Shown here one piece after another: positions 37,301-50,700 of a stretch of DNA of 64,000 nucleotides. The notes beneath the pieces are model-generated. The model had not been told where the DNA came from and made no database searches. It worked only from the letters and a program-made list of their open reading frames with translations. Numbering within the stretch: the first letter of the stretch is position 1; every line of letters starts with the position of its first letter. The DNA is from Phaseolus vulgaris (Eukaryota; Streptophyta; Magnoliopsida; Fabales; Fabaceae): NCBI RefSeq assembly GCF_000499845.2, contig NC_023758.2, forward strand, positions 13,734,427 to 13,798,426. Reading direction: 5' to 3'. The translations under genes and the position numbers were made by a program.

Positions 37301-37789
37301 GTGACTTTAGTTTCTTTTATTTAAGTTGTTCATATGTGTTGATTTCAAATGCCTTTGGAGCCAATCTAATTTGATCACAATTCTCTTCAGCTTTTCTTGC
37401 TTCGAGCTGCTGGATTTTTATTACCTTGCTACATTATGGCCTGGGCAATCAGTATACTGCAGCGTCGACGACAAAGACAAGTTAGTTTTCATTATAGTTA
37501 TTAATATTTGTTCCGATTTGCTTAGTCAGTCCATCATTTTGAGAAATAGCAATGTTATATGGTTTCATTTTGGTCTGCATACAATGTTTGTGTTCGGAAA
37601 CTGTAACACATGCAGAGGGGTTTTCTCTCTTGTATGTAATTTCTTACATTTTTGTATTATATGGTAAAGCAGGAGGCTGCAGCACTAGCGGCGACCCAAG
37701 TTGCTTTTGTTCTTCAATCTGGGCAGCGTAGAGGTCTACAGTTCGCAATAGCACCAGGACCAGCCACAGTACACCAGGAACAAGTGTAA
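34346..37789 (+). CDS. RING-CH (MARCH-type) membrane E3 ubiquitin ligase, DUF3675 family
   Basis: Seven exons (34346-34633, 35377-35448, 36503-36570, 36719-36875, 37213-37296, 37391-37480, 37673-37789) join in phase to 291 aa plus TAA. A Pro/Ala-rich, acidic N-terminus precedes a RINGv domain with Cys4-His-Cys3 ligands at C73, C76, C89, C91, H99, C102, C115 and C118 (CRIC, CAC, AHRKC, CEIC). Then come PYQPGYTAPPP and GGWTISGTPLDLRDPRLLAI, the conserved plant DUF3675 region. Two hydrophobic segments (about 187-208 and 224-246) should anchor it in a membrane, followed by RRRQRQ and a soluble tail. Plant relatives act as ubiquitin ligases on endomembranes; the substrate is unknown. Protein-level evidence is strong; the acceptor of exon 7 is the least certain junction. 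Confidence 0.92.
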
Positions 37790-38857
37790 TTGTTGTTATG
37801 CTTCTATGTATAAATATTTAGAAGGCTTGTTGAAATGCAGTGCGTCTTTACTACTCTTGATTATATCAGCTTAATGTATGTACATGTACATACTCGGGGG
37901 ATGGTAAAACGATATTCAGGAATCCATTGGTATCAATTCAATTCATCTATCTATGAATGTAACCTAATCATTCAGCTACTATATAATAGTAAGAGATTTA
38001 TGGAAAATGACTATTAATGATTTAATCTCACTTCCTTTAGTAAGGATTCGTTGTTGAGCATATTTGTTTGGTGCTTGCATCTAATGAAGCATTAACCATT
38101 ATAAATTAGAAACGGATTGTTTTAGTTCTGTGGAATTGGTTTGAAGCAATCAAACCCTAGAAGTCGAAAATGAATCGAGTAAACAGGACATGTATCAGGT
38201 ATGAGTGCGTATTTGATTAACTGCATATATAGACTTAATAGTGCTGTGTTTACTTAATTAGATGCTTTCTTTTACCAATCCTTTTATAAAGAAAAAAATT
38301 AATAAAAACTATGTATTTTTCTTTGGAAACTTAAGAAGATATCTAATACTCAAGAGATTGATAGGAGTATGCTGTACAAGGGTATAAAATTATTAATATA
38401 TAGTTTTATTCTGAACAAACATGTTAAATTTGTGACTAATTTCTTTTAAGTTCATCAAACTTTGAGATTAAGGCTATGTCTACCAAACAAATTCAGGTTC
38501 CCAACTTATCATTAAAGTTATTGGTTTAACAATAAATTGAATACGTATTTTTCATGAGTAAAATTGTGTCTTTTATCAGATGTTGTTAAATAAATACAAC
38601 TTTTTCTTTATCTTTATATTTGAGTATTTAATCAAACATTTACAAATTTCTTCAATATTTACGTTGTGTATTTGTGAATATATTAAAAATATTTTCAGAC
38701 ACTTTAATCATAATTTTAACTGTTTGATCAATTATTTCAAGGTTAGAAAACTATATTTTTAACCATGAGGTGGTACCTTGGTATACTTCTTCCCTCCTGT
38801 TTATTAACCAATATAAAATATATTTGTTTGAATTATTTATCAAAAAAGTATTCAATT

Positions 38858-38895
<38 letters not shown>

Positions 38896-40120
38896 CTTGT
38901 TCCCAACAAATGTAATATACACCACAGGTAAAAAATCCAACTAAATAAATATATTATGAAGTAGAAACATGGTAATGTAATATCTGTGTTAAATATTATA
39001 ACTTTTAAAACTTATATTTTGAATTGGTAGCTCTGTATACAAAAAAGTATTCATAGTAGAGTTCATTAGTTCATCTTATGTAATCTTAATTTTAGGTATG
39101 ATTTGTGGTAATGTGTTTGTTTTACAAATAACAAATGTTATTGTAGAGGAGTGAAGTGACAACCTATAATAAAAATTTAAAATTATAAATTTGAATTATA
39201 CTGTTCATGAAGAGTTTATATTTAATGGCTCTATATTCTGCTGTACCAATGTCCATATGATGAAGTGAAAAAGAAAACAAAAGAACATACTATATGAATT
39301 CAAAGCTTTTATATTTATTCAAATTAATTATAATAACTTATAAATTTTTTATTCATTTTTATTTTATCAATCTAATCAATCTCAATTTTAACTCTTTTTT
39401 TTTCTTTTTTCACTCTTACTTTTCATCTACTTACCCAAATATACACTTAAATACTCAGTTCAAATACTTAATAACCTACATATTGCCCTAAACAATAACT
39501 ACATAATCCTCCAAACATCTTTATGCAATGATAGGATTTAAATTTATTTTTTATTTTTTCTCAACAAACATTAGCTGTCTATAGTCCTTGCTATATATTA
39601 CTAAAACAATAAAAAGGATAGCTTAATTAAATGTGTACTATACATTTTTTAAGATTCTCTAACTCCTAATTATAAACTAATATAAACAATTTCTTTTTAT
39701 AACATATGGTATATGCACAAATTTCTGTTTATTAATTTTTATATACCATTTAGAATAAAACATATGTAATATTTAATTTATAATTTATTTAAAATGATTT
39801 GCAAGTAAAATAATTTGGAAATAAATATGTAGAGGTTCCTGGTGAGCTTTTCCAACCTGGATGAAGATGAGTTTATTATTTAATATTTTTATATCAATCT
39901 CTTTTAAACCAATCCATGAACCTAACTTGTCCTTATCAAAAGGGAAATGAAGATAATCAAACTTAAATATCTGTGCATCCAATTGTTTACTTATTAAAAA
40001 TGTGTAAATTAAAATTAAAGTATATTTTTCTACTTTAAACAATATCACTTAAAATATTTGTAATCACAACTCTTTTATTATTACAATAGATTACAATTAC
40101 AATAAATTAATCAAATAAAA
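37790..40120. other. AT-rich intergenic DNA
   Basis: 3' UTR of the RING-CH gene, then highly AT-rich sequence with a (TA)n tract at 38860-38894. Open frames are low-complexity Phe/Ile/Leu/Asn strings, not genes. Confidence 0.5.
38860..38894. repeat. (TA)n microsatellite
   Basis: About 17 uninterrupted TA units. Confidence 0.95.
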
Positions 40121-40361
40121 ACTAAATTAGAGACCATTTTAGAGATTAATTTTTTTTAAGTTAGTTTTTATTATTGTTAAATGGTTTATAAATTGATATT
40201 TAATTAGCAACCAAAGTTTTTCTACCAAATTTAGAAACTAAAAAATTGGTCATTAAAACTTTGGTTGCTAATTAGATATCAATTTAAAAATCATTTAACA
40301 ATAATAAAAACTAATTTAAAAATCATTTTTTTTTAGTTTCTAAAATGGTCTCTAATTTAGT
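40121..40361. repeat. Hairpin MITE, 241 bp
   Basis: ACTAAATTAGAGACCATTTT at the left is the exact reverse complement of the right end (AAAATGGTCTCTAATTTAGT). The arms continue through TTATTATTGTTAAATGGTTT and 'aattagcaaccaaag' to a centre near 40235. The inner arms match the MITE at 8526-8716. Confidence 0.88.
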
Positions 40362-43300
40362 TAGTATAACAACTAATTATTTTGGGTTTCTAAAATTGGT
40401 TTCTATTTCATGTTTTTCTTGTAATAGTGATTAAAAATATACATTTTCAAAAATGACATTGTTCTAGTTAAACTTAAAATATGAATACGTAAAATTAATT
40501 TTGAATTGAATAAAGAGTTAATTCCAACAACACATTTTTTTTAGTTCTTAGTAAATTTTAATTAGAGTTTTGTTAACAGTATTCTGGTTAAGAAATTCTA
40601 AATTAATATTTTTATTGAAATCTACATTAAGTAGTGTTAGAAATGTAATAGTTGTACATTAATGATACTTTTAAATGGAATTTGTTCTATTTTAACCATT
40701 GTTTTAAGAATATTGGTTGACATTGCGTTTTAATAGTAATACCAAAAGAGATTTTGTTACAGGAAATATGTTTTTAGTACTTTTCTAAAATTAAATATTA
40801 CTCCTTATTAACTAAAATATAAACAAGAATAACTAATGTTTATACCAATTAAAAAATTAATTCATATTATTTAATTTATTAATCAGATTTAAAAATATTT
40901 GTTTTTAAATATTTCTTCATTGGAACTTGATATAAAATAAATATTAGAATGACATCTCAGTTAATTAAGAATGATATCTTTGAAGTAGCAACGTTAATTA
41001 AGATAAAGAGACTAATTGAAATTAGTTTTTACTTAAACTTACGCCTTTTCTTATAATTGATTAGGGAAGGACATAGATTTTATCAGTGATTCAGTATGTT
41101 TAGATGTTTGGTAAAATAAAAATAAGTAAAAAATAGCGAGCAATTATTTTTAAAGTTCTGTGATTTAATTAGTTTGATAGAAAATAAAAATTTACTAAAA
41201 ATATATGAGAAATAAAAAATTAATAATAATATGTGAAAATTAATAAAAATGTGAGAAATAATAAAAAATAATAAAATATTCGAGACAATAAAAATATGTA
41301 ATATTTGCGGGTGGTTGATAAATAGAAAAACCTCACTAAAATAAATTATGATATTAAAAATTAAGTTTAAATTTAAGTTATTTTTACAAAACCAATTTAT
41401 AAAATAAAATTCATTTAAATTTATATGTTTTATATTCTTTAGTTTAGTTTGATTTTGAAATGAGAAGTCCAAAATAATTAATATTATTTCTTTGTATTGT
41501 GCTAACCTAAGAGTAAACAATAAACCGAAATAGAGATATTGAGGATATGAAATTTTTTGGACGTAAATTGCAGTTTTTTAGTGAACGTTGTGGAAACGAT
41601 GAGTGTTGATATATTGATTGATACACTAGATTATAAATGATTTTTTTTTTATTAAATGGAATAACTTTAAAATTATATTAACTAAATCATAATTATAAAT
41701 TAGTGTTTTGGTTGTTAAATAACACTTTTTATAAAATATAAGAAATGAGTAAGGTATTTAGAGAGAGGAAATAGTTGAGATTTTAGAAGGTGATATTGTA
41801 TCGAAATTGAGAAAGAAGTAACAGTCTCTTACAGAAGGGAAACTGATTAGATTTTTGATTTTTATCTCTTTTGAAGAAAGCAAAGCAGATAAGCATATAT
41901 TCTAACACACCCTACTTATGATTATGACTGAAGATGGCCAACCATTTTAAATCAAACCCATAGCAAAGAAGCATCTCACTTTAGCTTATGTTTTGGTGAC
42001 ATTCTCTTTGTAGCTCAACTTTTTTTCCTTTCTTTTCTAAAGAATTTATAGCAGCCAACCAGTCTTATCAACAACTTTGATTGCTCCTGCCTACCAAATA
42101 TGTTCCAAACTTGCAATTCATTCATTCTTCATATTCAAAATTCCCTCACAATCTTCTTACTGCTATTTTTCTTATTTCCCTACTTCTATCACAACTTTTT
42201 ATTACTCAATTTGGCAAGATCATAGGTTCATCACTGCTCATGTTCCAGGCTGTTTAATATCTTGTCAAGTAATATAAAGCAAATAACTTAAAAAACCAAA
42301 AATCAAACTATTCAAAGATGGGGGATGGATGCTATCTGTAACAATTACAGCTCGTTTTTTGCTTTTACCTTCTTTAAGTTGCTTTGCCATTCTTCTTTTG
42401 GTGTCTTTTGTGGTTTTGTGGTGGCCTTATTCAGTGAGTACTCATTGGTCCGTGATCGTCATGCTGAGCCTTATGGGGCACACTTTGGTTCACAACAATT
42501 TTACAAAGAGACTACACCTTTAAGACCAGTCTTCAGAATCCAGGAAAGCCTAAACGTGTAACATTTTCATCTTTGTTGTGCTGCATACTGTAAAAATGTT
42601 AATCATAGGAACTGGTTCCAACCAAAATGTTTAGATAGATAGTGCCACACATTTTATAACGGCAAATAGGTGTATCAAGAAGTTGCACTTGGCATTGTAC
42701 ATACCGTACCACATATCCTTTGTATTAATAGGACCCCACTATGCATTTTATTTATTTATTTCCCATTTTGGCAAAAGAATCTTAACAAATTAAACAATTT
42801 TGTACACTGAAATGCTAGATGACACGAAGAAAATAGAGAGAAGAAGGAAAGTATAAATTTAACAGGTGATGTCAAAGTAATTGATTAAGAGAACTTGTAA
42901 GTGTTAATGGTGTATTCAAAGTAATTGATCATTATAGTTCTCAAATGTTATTGTCTAAAGAGGAATGACATGAAATGATCAATTACTTTTTTTTTTACTC
43001 TTTAGACAGTAACACTTGAGAATATGATATTACACTGATATCCGTAAAACATGTACATTGACGTACGTGTAAAGAATTTTGGCATTTGGCATCCTCTAGG
43101 GATCAACGAAGGTGGTGATGTTATTGCGGCAAGATCAATAAACAAGACTTTTTTGGGACACAACAAGAGTGCAATTACTTTCATAATCTTTCTAATGAAA
43201 TAGTTTACCCGCCAAAGAAAAGTGAGTCGTTTGGTTTGGACCCCTTAGAAACTAACCATGTAAGGATCCCAAAGTTACCACACAAACAATCTAAAATACT

Positions 43301-44973
43301 ATCTTTTATTTGAAGATAAAGTGCTTGTGCTTCTCTCGATTTGATGGTCATGTACCACGGAAAGATAACCTTGTCTAACACAGACCATTCTCCCCAAGAT
43401 TAGCATGTAACAACATGTTAGGCCTTTGGCATATCAATGTAATAAATAATCAGAAGAGAATAAAAAGCATATTCTCCTAAGGAGATGTGATTTGAAACGA
43501 GGTGACACTCTCAAAAGGCAGTTTCAAACCATAGGAAGAAAAATGAAAAATAGAAAGCAGCGAGTCATTTTAACTCTCACTTTAATAGTAAGAAAAGAAA
43601 AGAAAATCTAGAAAAGAGGAGATAAATTTCAATCCGCTGGTTGTTTCACTTGGACCATGACCAGTCACCCTTCTTCAGATTTAAGAATAAACCAAGGAAT
43701 TTATGCTTTCGACAGTTCCTAGTTGCATGTGGTATTTTATGTTAAATAAAGTAAAATAAGAGAAAGGGAGAGAGTGAGAGAGGGAGGGCAAGAAATTTTG
43801 AAGGGACAAATAGTTTGGGAATCCATCTAATCTAAAAGTAGAACAAAGCATAAAGGTAACATTCAGCCCAAGAAATATAGTAGTGTTGTTTTTGTTACCT
43901 TGGGAAGTGAGCTTGGAATTCTAAAGTTACTTGGAGATCTTAGAGAAGTTAGAAAAGTACATAAAGCAAGAGTTTGTTTCTTTTGGGGACTGTTCTATTC
44001 CCCTATCTATTCTTTACATAACCTGCATGCACTGTTGCAATCTCCTGCTTCAGCCTGGCCCATTGTCACTGTTTTGGTCTTGCTAATTAAAGGAAATAAT
44101 ATTTAACATGGCCCTTTCTTAATAACAAAGGAATTGTAATTTACCATTAACCCCATATAAGACCAGAGTTTTATATGCTGAAAACCTGCACCTTTTTGCA
44201 AATTTATAATGCAGCTTGTTATGAGATAACATGCATTAAGCTGACATAATTAGATATTAAGATTCAACATATAAAATTAATATAATATAAACACGAAACA
44301 GAAATCCTAAATCAGAACAAAGGCATTAACATAAGTGGGTTTTTGTTGTTATAATAAAATACTATCATCCAATCATTGAGGTACTTCACTTGTATTGGTA
44401 CACAAATTTAAAAGATATTTGCAACATATAGGCAAAAAGTATGCAAAAGAATTCAATAGATACATACAGAATGATAAATATTTTGAATTATCCAAGTACG
44501 CCAATACCAAGCTTAACACTGGAGAATGTAAGACCTATTTATCCATACACAAGTATAGCAGTATGATGTGGCAAGTTGGACAGAGTCCTGGCAACGGTGT
44601 ATGGCTTCTTTTGGAGAAAAAAGCAGGCATATGATAGACATGTAGGGAAAGAAATGAAAAAAGAAATATACTTGGCCTCTCAAGGACATTGTCCCAACTC
44701 CCTTTATTCATCCTTGTCAGATTCTTCAATAACAGCCTTAATTAGCTAAGATTTCAGGCTTGTGATTCGAGATGAATCTAAAATTCCTGTAGGCCATCTC
44801 TGCTTTAAGCTTTAAAGTCCCCTCCAAATCTAGTATGACATATATAACAAGGTTATGTCTACAGGAATGGACCATAAGAACACAGATTAGGGGAGAGCTG
44901 CTTATTCTCCTGTCACTCTAAACAGAAAGAGCACACCATCTATCTATTCTTCTTGTTTCAGAGTGAAGAGAAT
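40362..44973. other. AT-rich intergenic DNA upstream of the CLE gene
   Basis: No gene recognised. The 145-codon minus frame at 41083-41520 is AT-driven low complexity. Two overlapping plus frames at 42325-42561 start with ATG but match nothing I know. The end (about 44,880-44,973) should contain the CLE 5' UTR. Confidence 0.45.
42918..43025. repeat. Permuted inverted repeats
   Basis: AAGTAATTGATCAT then 'ttctcaaatgttattgtctaaagag' (42918-42962) are followed by the complement of the first block (42973-42988) and then of the second (42997-43022). The two arms therefore pair with both blocks but in swapped order, giving two overlapping possible stems. Confidence 0.6.
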
Positions 44974-45300
44974 ATGGTGTTTCATCCTTCTAGAAAAATC
45001 ATTCTTCTTCTCTTTGTGGGTTTCTTAATATCAATTCAACCAGAGAATGTGTTAGGCCTGAGAAGTTCAGAAATTGCACTAAGACACAGCCAAAAAGACC
45101 AAAGGATATTGTTGCAGAATCAACACGCTACGAAGACTACAGAGGAATTATTGAACACAGAGAAGAATTCAGCAAATGGCAACAAACGGCTTGGTCCCAC
45201 AGAGAAGATTTCAGCCAATTTCAACCATGAGTTTGATCCAAGTCAGTCCAGCAAAAGAAGAGTGCCAAGGGGATCAGATCCTATCCACAACAGGACTTAA
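44974..45300 (+). CDS. CLE: CLE signalling peptide precursor (CLE26/CLE45-like)
   Basis: Intronless frame of 108 aa ending TAA; the ATG at 44974 is chosen because it begins a clear signal peptide (basic SRK, then hydrophobic IILLLFVGFLISI, cleavage around residues 24-28). A variable, polar region follows. The C-terminus holds the CLE motif at residues 95-106, RRVPRGSDPIHN, preceded by Lys-94 and trailed by only Arg-Thr. CLE peptides are secreted, cut out, modified on Pro, and sensed by CLV1/BAM-type receptor kinases. The core resembles CLE26 (RKVPRGPDPIHN) and CLE45 (RRVRRGSDPIHN), combining the Pro-4 of the first with the Ser-7 of the second. Ser at position 7 removes the usual hydroxyproline arabinosylation site. 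Arabidopsis CLE26 and CLE45 act in root phloem; that role here is inference. Confidence 0.9.
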   Translation: MVFHPSRKIILLLFVGFLISIQPENVLGLRSSEIALRHSQKDQRILLQNQHATKTTEELLNTEKNSANGNKRLGPTEKISANFNHEFDPSQSSKRRVPRGSDPIHNRT

Positions 45301-47715
45301 GAAATTCATCTTGTTCCTTTGACTACGAAAGAAAGCAACACTAAGCTGACATCTAAGAGAGCAACAACACTTGGAAGCTTGAAAACGAAGAGCAGGTTAG
45401 AAATATGGTCGAACTGTACCTACATTCTGAAAATATCTTCACAACAGTTGTTTGGTTTTCCCCTTCTTTTCAATCTAGTTTTTAAGAGTTTTGTCAAAGA
45501 GAGGCATGTATTTTGTACAGTCAAGCTACTGCATAATTTTTATAGATAGCAATTCAGTGAAGCAGCATCATCCAAAACGTTAGTATAGATGATAATCCGA
45601 GCTCCTCCAATCCAACAGAAAAATGTTTTCTTTTAGTTTCGTCCAGTGAAATGAAATACCCATATGCACTAGTATTACAGTTTCAGCAAGATTACAGTGA
45701 AATTCTTTTGTAATGCTGTCGTGTTTTAGAAGTATTTCAAGTCTAATGATCTTTCTCATCTTCATTTTTTCGATCCAACAGACAACAAGTCTTGTTCCTT
45801 AACCAACAAAAGTAAAGTTTATGAGCCATATTATACATAACAGAGCTCTGGACACCTGTATTGTCTCATCATGTCATGTAGAGAAGTACTGGATGGAAAT
45901 TTGTCCCACAGTCTTTCTTTTATTTTGCCTGTTTCTTGCGATTGTGGAGTGCATGTGTTTGCTGAACAAGAAAAATGGTTTGCTAAGAAAAATTGAAAGA
46001 AGAATACCGGTAATATTATCAAACAAAAATAAGTCATTCATATAAAAAGATGATAAATTCGTTCGTACGCCAGAGGACAAGTAGCTTGCCAAAAGCAAGG
46101 TGTTGTTACTTATTAAGTGTCAACCCATCAAGGCATCATTTTTTTTTTCAAAATATGATGAATAGTTTCAGTTTCGTAATACTTCATTTGCTTTAAAATC
46201 AAAATGGAATACTAAAATATCATCCAACATGAAGTCATTCCTCTTGTTGATCATCAAAGTCACTACAAAACCTCTAATAGTAGCATACGCAACATGCAAA
46301 CTTAAGAAAGTGATGCTTCAACATTCACCGAGTGTACAATGTGGGGAAGAGTGAGAACCAAGAATTGAAAGTTAATATCCTTTTCATAATTAACATACAC
46401 TAAGATTCTTGATGAATGTTCCTGAGATGTGACAGATTGTAATGACTAATGCGGATGTGAACAGTATTGGTGTCAAAAGCATAACATTGGGATTGAAGTA
46501 TGGTCAGCCTATATCAGATAACGGTTAGGAAGCATGATTGAACTAAAAGTTCTATGTGAGTGAGTACTATTTTTCACCTATTCAGGCTAAAGCAGAATCT
46601 ACTTATATATTGTATTTCTTCCAAATCTTTCTGGTTCCTTAGCCCCAATCCGTATAGAGGCTAGACTGAAGAACTATCCAATACTGTATGATCCAAAGCA
46701 GCAAAATACAACTGATACGTATTTGCTTGTACACAGATTTCTCGGGTTGCACCCATGCATCATGATATTTTCTTCATCCCAGTTGTTCATTGGTTCCTGT
46801 AACTGTATAAATACAGTTAAAAGGTTGATGGGTAGAATAATAATCTTATTGAAATAGTTGTTGGAACCACAAGCAGAGTGGCAACATCCGATTTTAACAA
46901 GGAAATTGTTCTTAGTAAATTCAGACAGAGGAGCGTGTTCACTGTGCAGCTGTTTTTGATTGTGATGGTAAAATTTAAGCTCTGGCTAGAGAAATTAGAA
47001 TCTAGATAGCCTTTTTAACGAGCGACTTGCATGTGTAATGCCATTACTTCATATCTCCAATTTGCAACAGTTATAAAAATCGCCATTATTCAAAAGTAGC
47101 AACATATAGTTCCCATAATTGCATATAATACCCCATCAACAACCCTTTATTTCTTGCAATCTCTAAGTGAAGTAAATTTGGGAATATTGAATTTCTAATT
47201 TTCCCAAACCTTCATTTCTAACAATATCTGTAAGTGAAGTGAATTTATTTCCTCTTTCTCTTGATGGAGTCCTCACATTTGCAGCGTGAGGAAGATGTGC
47301 AGGAACCAAGTTTTGTAAATATAATAATCGAATCAAAGCATCCCAATATCATAGATTTTGAAAAAGTCGAAATAGAATAAAACAATTTTACAGAGAAGAT
47401 TCAGCAGAGGATAATGGAGGTAAAACAAATTTTACACTGAAAACAAATAAAAAAATGGAAGTAATACCAAGATGCAGATAGCAACTTCAGAGTTTATCTT
47501 CCATACATTCATTCCATCATCCATCACCAGCTCGAAAAGTTCTATGTTTCCAGCTAAGGAATCTCGAACCAGAAGATAACTAAAACGTCGCCGTTAGTTC
47601 CGTGAAAATCAATGGGCCAATATTAGTGTCAACCCATTAAAGGAATTGGGCTTGCTTTATTGATATTGAACTACTCCAAGCCCCGTAGGAGATTGTAATG
47701 AAAATGTCGAGGATG
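45301..47715. other. CLE 3' UTR and intergenic DNA
   Basis: Probable 3' UTR immediately after the stop; the frames at 45319-45549 and 45821-46045 have no recognisable domain. The remainder is moderately AT-rich, with no supported gene. Confidence 0.45.
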
Positions 47716-50700
47716 CTTCTTATTATACCCTATAGATAGGTTCTTCTGGTATCCTCTAAATTTTGTAATTCTAAAAATACTTCTCTATAAAAAAGTTAAA
47801 AAAGTTTGAAGTGTTATATAAATTCTAAATTATATAATCTGAAAATCTTTCTGATCTAGGATTAACTTATGGATTATGTAATTTGGAATATGTTTTTTCA
47901 AAAAATGTATTTTGGATTACATAATCCAGAAACTAATCCTAGATCCGGAAAAGATTTATGGATTATGTAATCCGAATTTCAATTTTTGAAAAAACACATT
48001 CTAGATTACATAATGATGACAGAGCTCCCAGTCACGAGTTCTACTAGACAAGAATCAAAATATTCCAAGGAGAATGGAACTCAGTAGAGACTATCAGAGG
48101 AACATTCTTAGGACTCCAAGAAGAATGGAACTCAACAGAAACTTTCAGATAAACATTCCTACATATCTTAGATCTTGTTCCAGTTATTAAATATTAGAAT
48201 AAAATTTCATTTATTGTAAAATAATGTTGACCTACACAGTTAGGTCAAGTAGTGTAGAAATTTGGTTTATATTTGCCTTTAACTAGATTAGGTTTAGGGG
48301 TTTTAAACCTACCTAGGGTTTAATTGGGCTCAATTATGATCTAGAAGGTGAACATGAAACACAACCTTCTCATGGCAAGTGTGACTTGCTTTGGCTCCAC
48401 TTTTTGAAACATTTTGAATTTGAATGAACCTCCATTTTGCTTGTAGCTTGGTCGTTCTCTTTACCTATAAAAGGAGGTGCTTTACTCTTCAAAGTTAAGA
48501 TCAATAATATTAGAGTTATGCTGCCCAAATGCAAACTTATAACTCTCCTTGTCTTGCCTCTCTTTAGGTTAGACACCTTTTTTTATCTCCTCTCCCTCTC
48601 CAAGTGATTAGGCCTCACCTGTCACTCTTCAAGACACCTCATGACACTCCAAGCTCCATGAGAACTCTTTGAGTTATTCCTTGACTTCACTCATTCATTG
48701 CTTCTGCCTTCCTTTACAAGACAACCGGTTCTAGTTTTCACAACATGAAGAAGGAACTCCATCATTTGGTATCAAGAGCTATGGTTCAAACAAGGTGTAG
48801 TGAGTTCTTCTTTTTCTAAATTATTTTTTGAATTTCCATGTTGTCTACATCACTTTTTAATTGTCTTAAGTTGATTTTAATCTTGTTTTACCATTTATTT
48901 TGTGCCTATTTGAGGTTTAATCAGTTTAATTTTCAAATTCTATGTTGAACCTTTCATATCTTGAGTTTAGGAATTCAATTATGCAATTCGTTTATGTGCT
49001 TTTATTTTTAATTGAGTCTTGATTGTATATTTATTTTTTAAATGATATAATTGTGTTTGTCTTGAGTCATTTTACTTCAAAATTTAATTCTAGTTTTTTC
49101 AAGATGTTAGTTGATAATTGTCAACAATTTCCAGTAGTACTTTTATTGAATTGATGTTTCTTGTTGTAGTTGAATGTTTCAATTTGTGTTAAACATATAT
49201 GTGCCTTTGAATGTTTTTTAATTTCAGCAATTGAGTTCTATACATTTTAATTAGTTCAATAACAAGTTCATAGAGTTAGAATTTCTACCGTGTCTTGAGT
49301 TTGTGTGCCAATTTTCATTGCATTCTTTAGGTTTCATAATTTGCAAATTCCCAAAAATTCATTGTCGGCTGAAAACATTTATCATAATTTGATTCATTAT
49401 CAAAAAAAATTTGAAACTCTTGATTTACATACCTTGATGTGTTAGAAACCAGAAGAAAAAAAAATTATATCAAAATTCAAAATTAAAAAAAAATGAAAAA
49501 TCAAATACGAAAGGAAGTCAGATTGACTACGTCGAATGAGATGAATGTGAGCTAAGCACGATGAATTGAGCTTTGAAATCTCCAAATTTATGAAAATTTA
49601 TTGGAGAACTTTTTTTGACGAAATTCCAGTGCCATTATTCAGTTTATTGATTGTATTTTCAGTGAAAAAAATTTCAAAGACTGAATCCAGATACAAATAT
49701 TAAAATAATTCTAGCAAGCTTACTACTTTTTTCTACAATTTTTTAGTAATTTTAGTTTTGTTCATCTATTCTAGATCATTTTTTAGGAATTCCAATTTTT
49801 GTGTTATCCTTCCTTGATTACCTTAATTTATTGTTTTTCATTTATGTTTTAATCAATTGAGTTTGTCAATCATAATTCCGTTTGAAGTGGTACATGTTTC
49901 AAATTAAACTTTTGTTATTTTTAACTTGCTTGACCTCTATTTAAAGTGACTTCTTACCTTGGTGAATATTTGGAGTTGTGATTTGGTGAGAAAATAATTC
50001 CTTGGAGAAGGAAAATGGTGGATCAATCAAAGTTCAATATCCTAAGGAGATAAAGCAAGGGGAAGCAACACCAAAAGCAAGAAGCAACAAAACACTTTGG
50101 AGTACATAGTTTTTTTAGAAGAAAAGTTGTATAAAAAATTACTTGTCATTGTATTTCTTTGAGTTGTATTTGCCTTAAAATCTTAATTTTAGTGGATTAA
50201 TATCACGTTTAGTTTAATGAGTGTGTCTTCGAGGTCCAAAGGTGCCAAGAAGCCTCACCTAGGGAACATCTAGTTTAAGCTTTCTAGTTTTAGAAGTTTA
50301 ATTGTTTTATTTGCTTTCAATTTCTTGTTTTAATAGTGTTTTCATCTTTTTGTGTTTCTAGGAATTTGCTTAGTGAGAAGTTTGTGAAGTGTTTTTTGAT
50401 AGTATTTGGTTAGGAAATGCTTGGTACTTAAGCGATCCTAGTGTCATTTCACTCATTCATTGTTTCCGCCTCCCTCTACAAGCCAACCGGTGCTAGTTTT
50501 CACAACATGAAGAAGGAACTCTATCACATAATCCATAAGATAATCCCAGATCTGGGAAAAGCTTATGGATTGGGTAATCTAGAATGTGTTTTTTCAAAAA
50601 ATAAATTCTAGATTACAAATCCAGAATGTTCTCAGAATGCAAAAAAACCAGTGCAGTGAAATGAAATCAGTGCAGGAGAAGAGTGAAATACATATGAAAA

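Noticed and set aside
41083..41520. 145-codon minus-strand open frame
   Set aside because: Composition is almost only Phe, Ile, Leu, Asn and Lys, as expected from AT-rich DNA lacking stops by chance; no domain and no splice or start context.
42325..42561. Two overlapping ATG frames, one with a hydrophobic segment
   Set aside because: No family recognised, frames compete, and there is no exon structure; could be a short unknown gene but evidence is insufficient.
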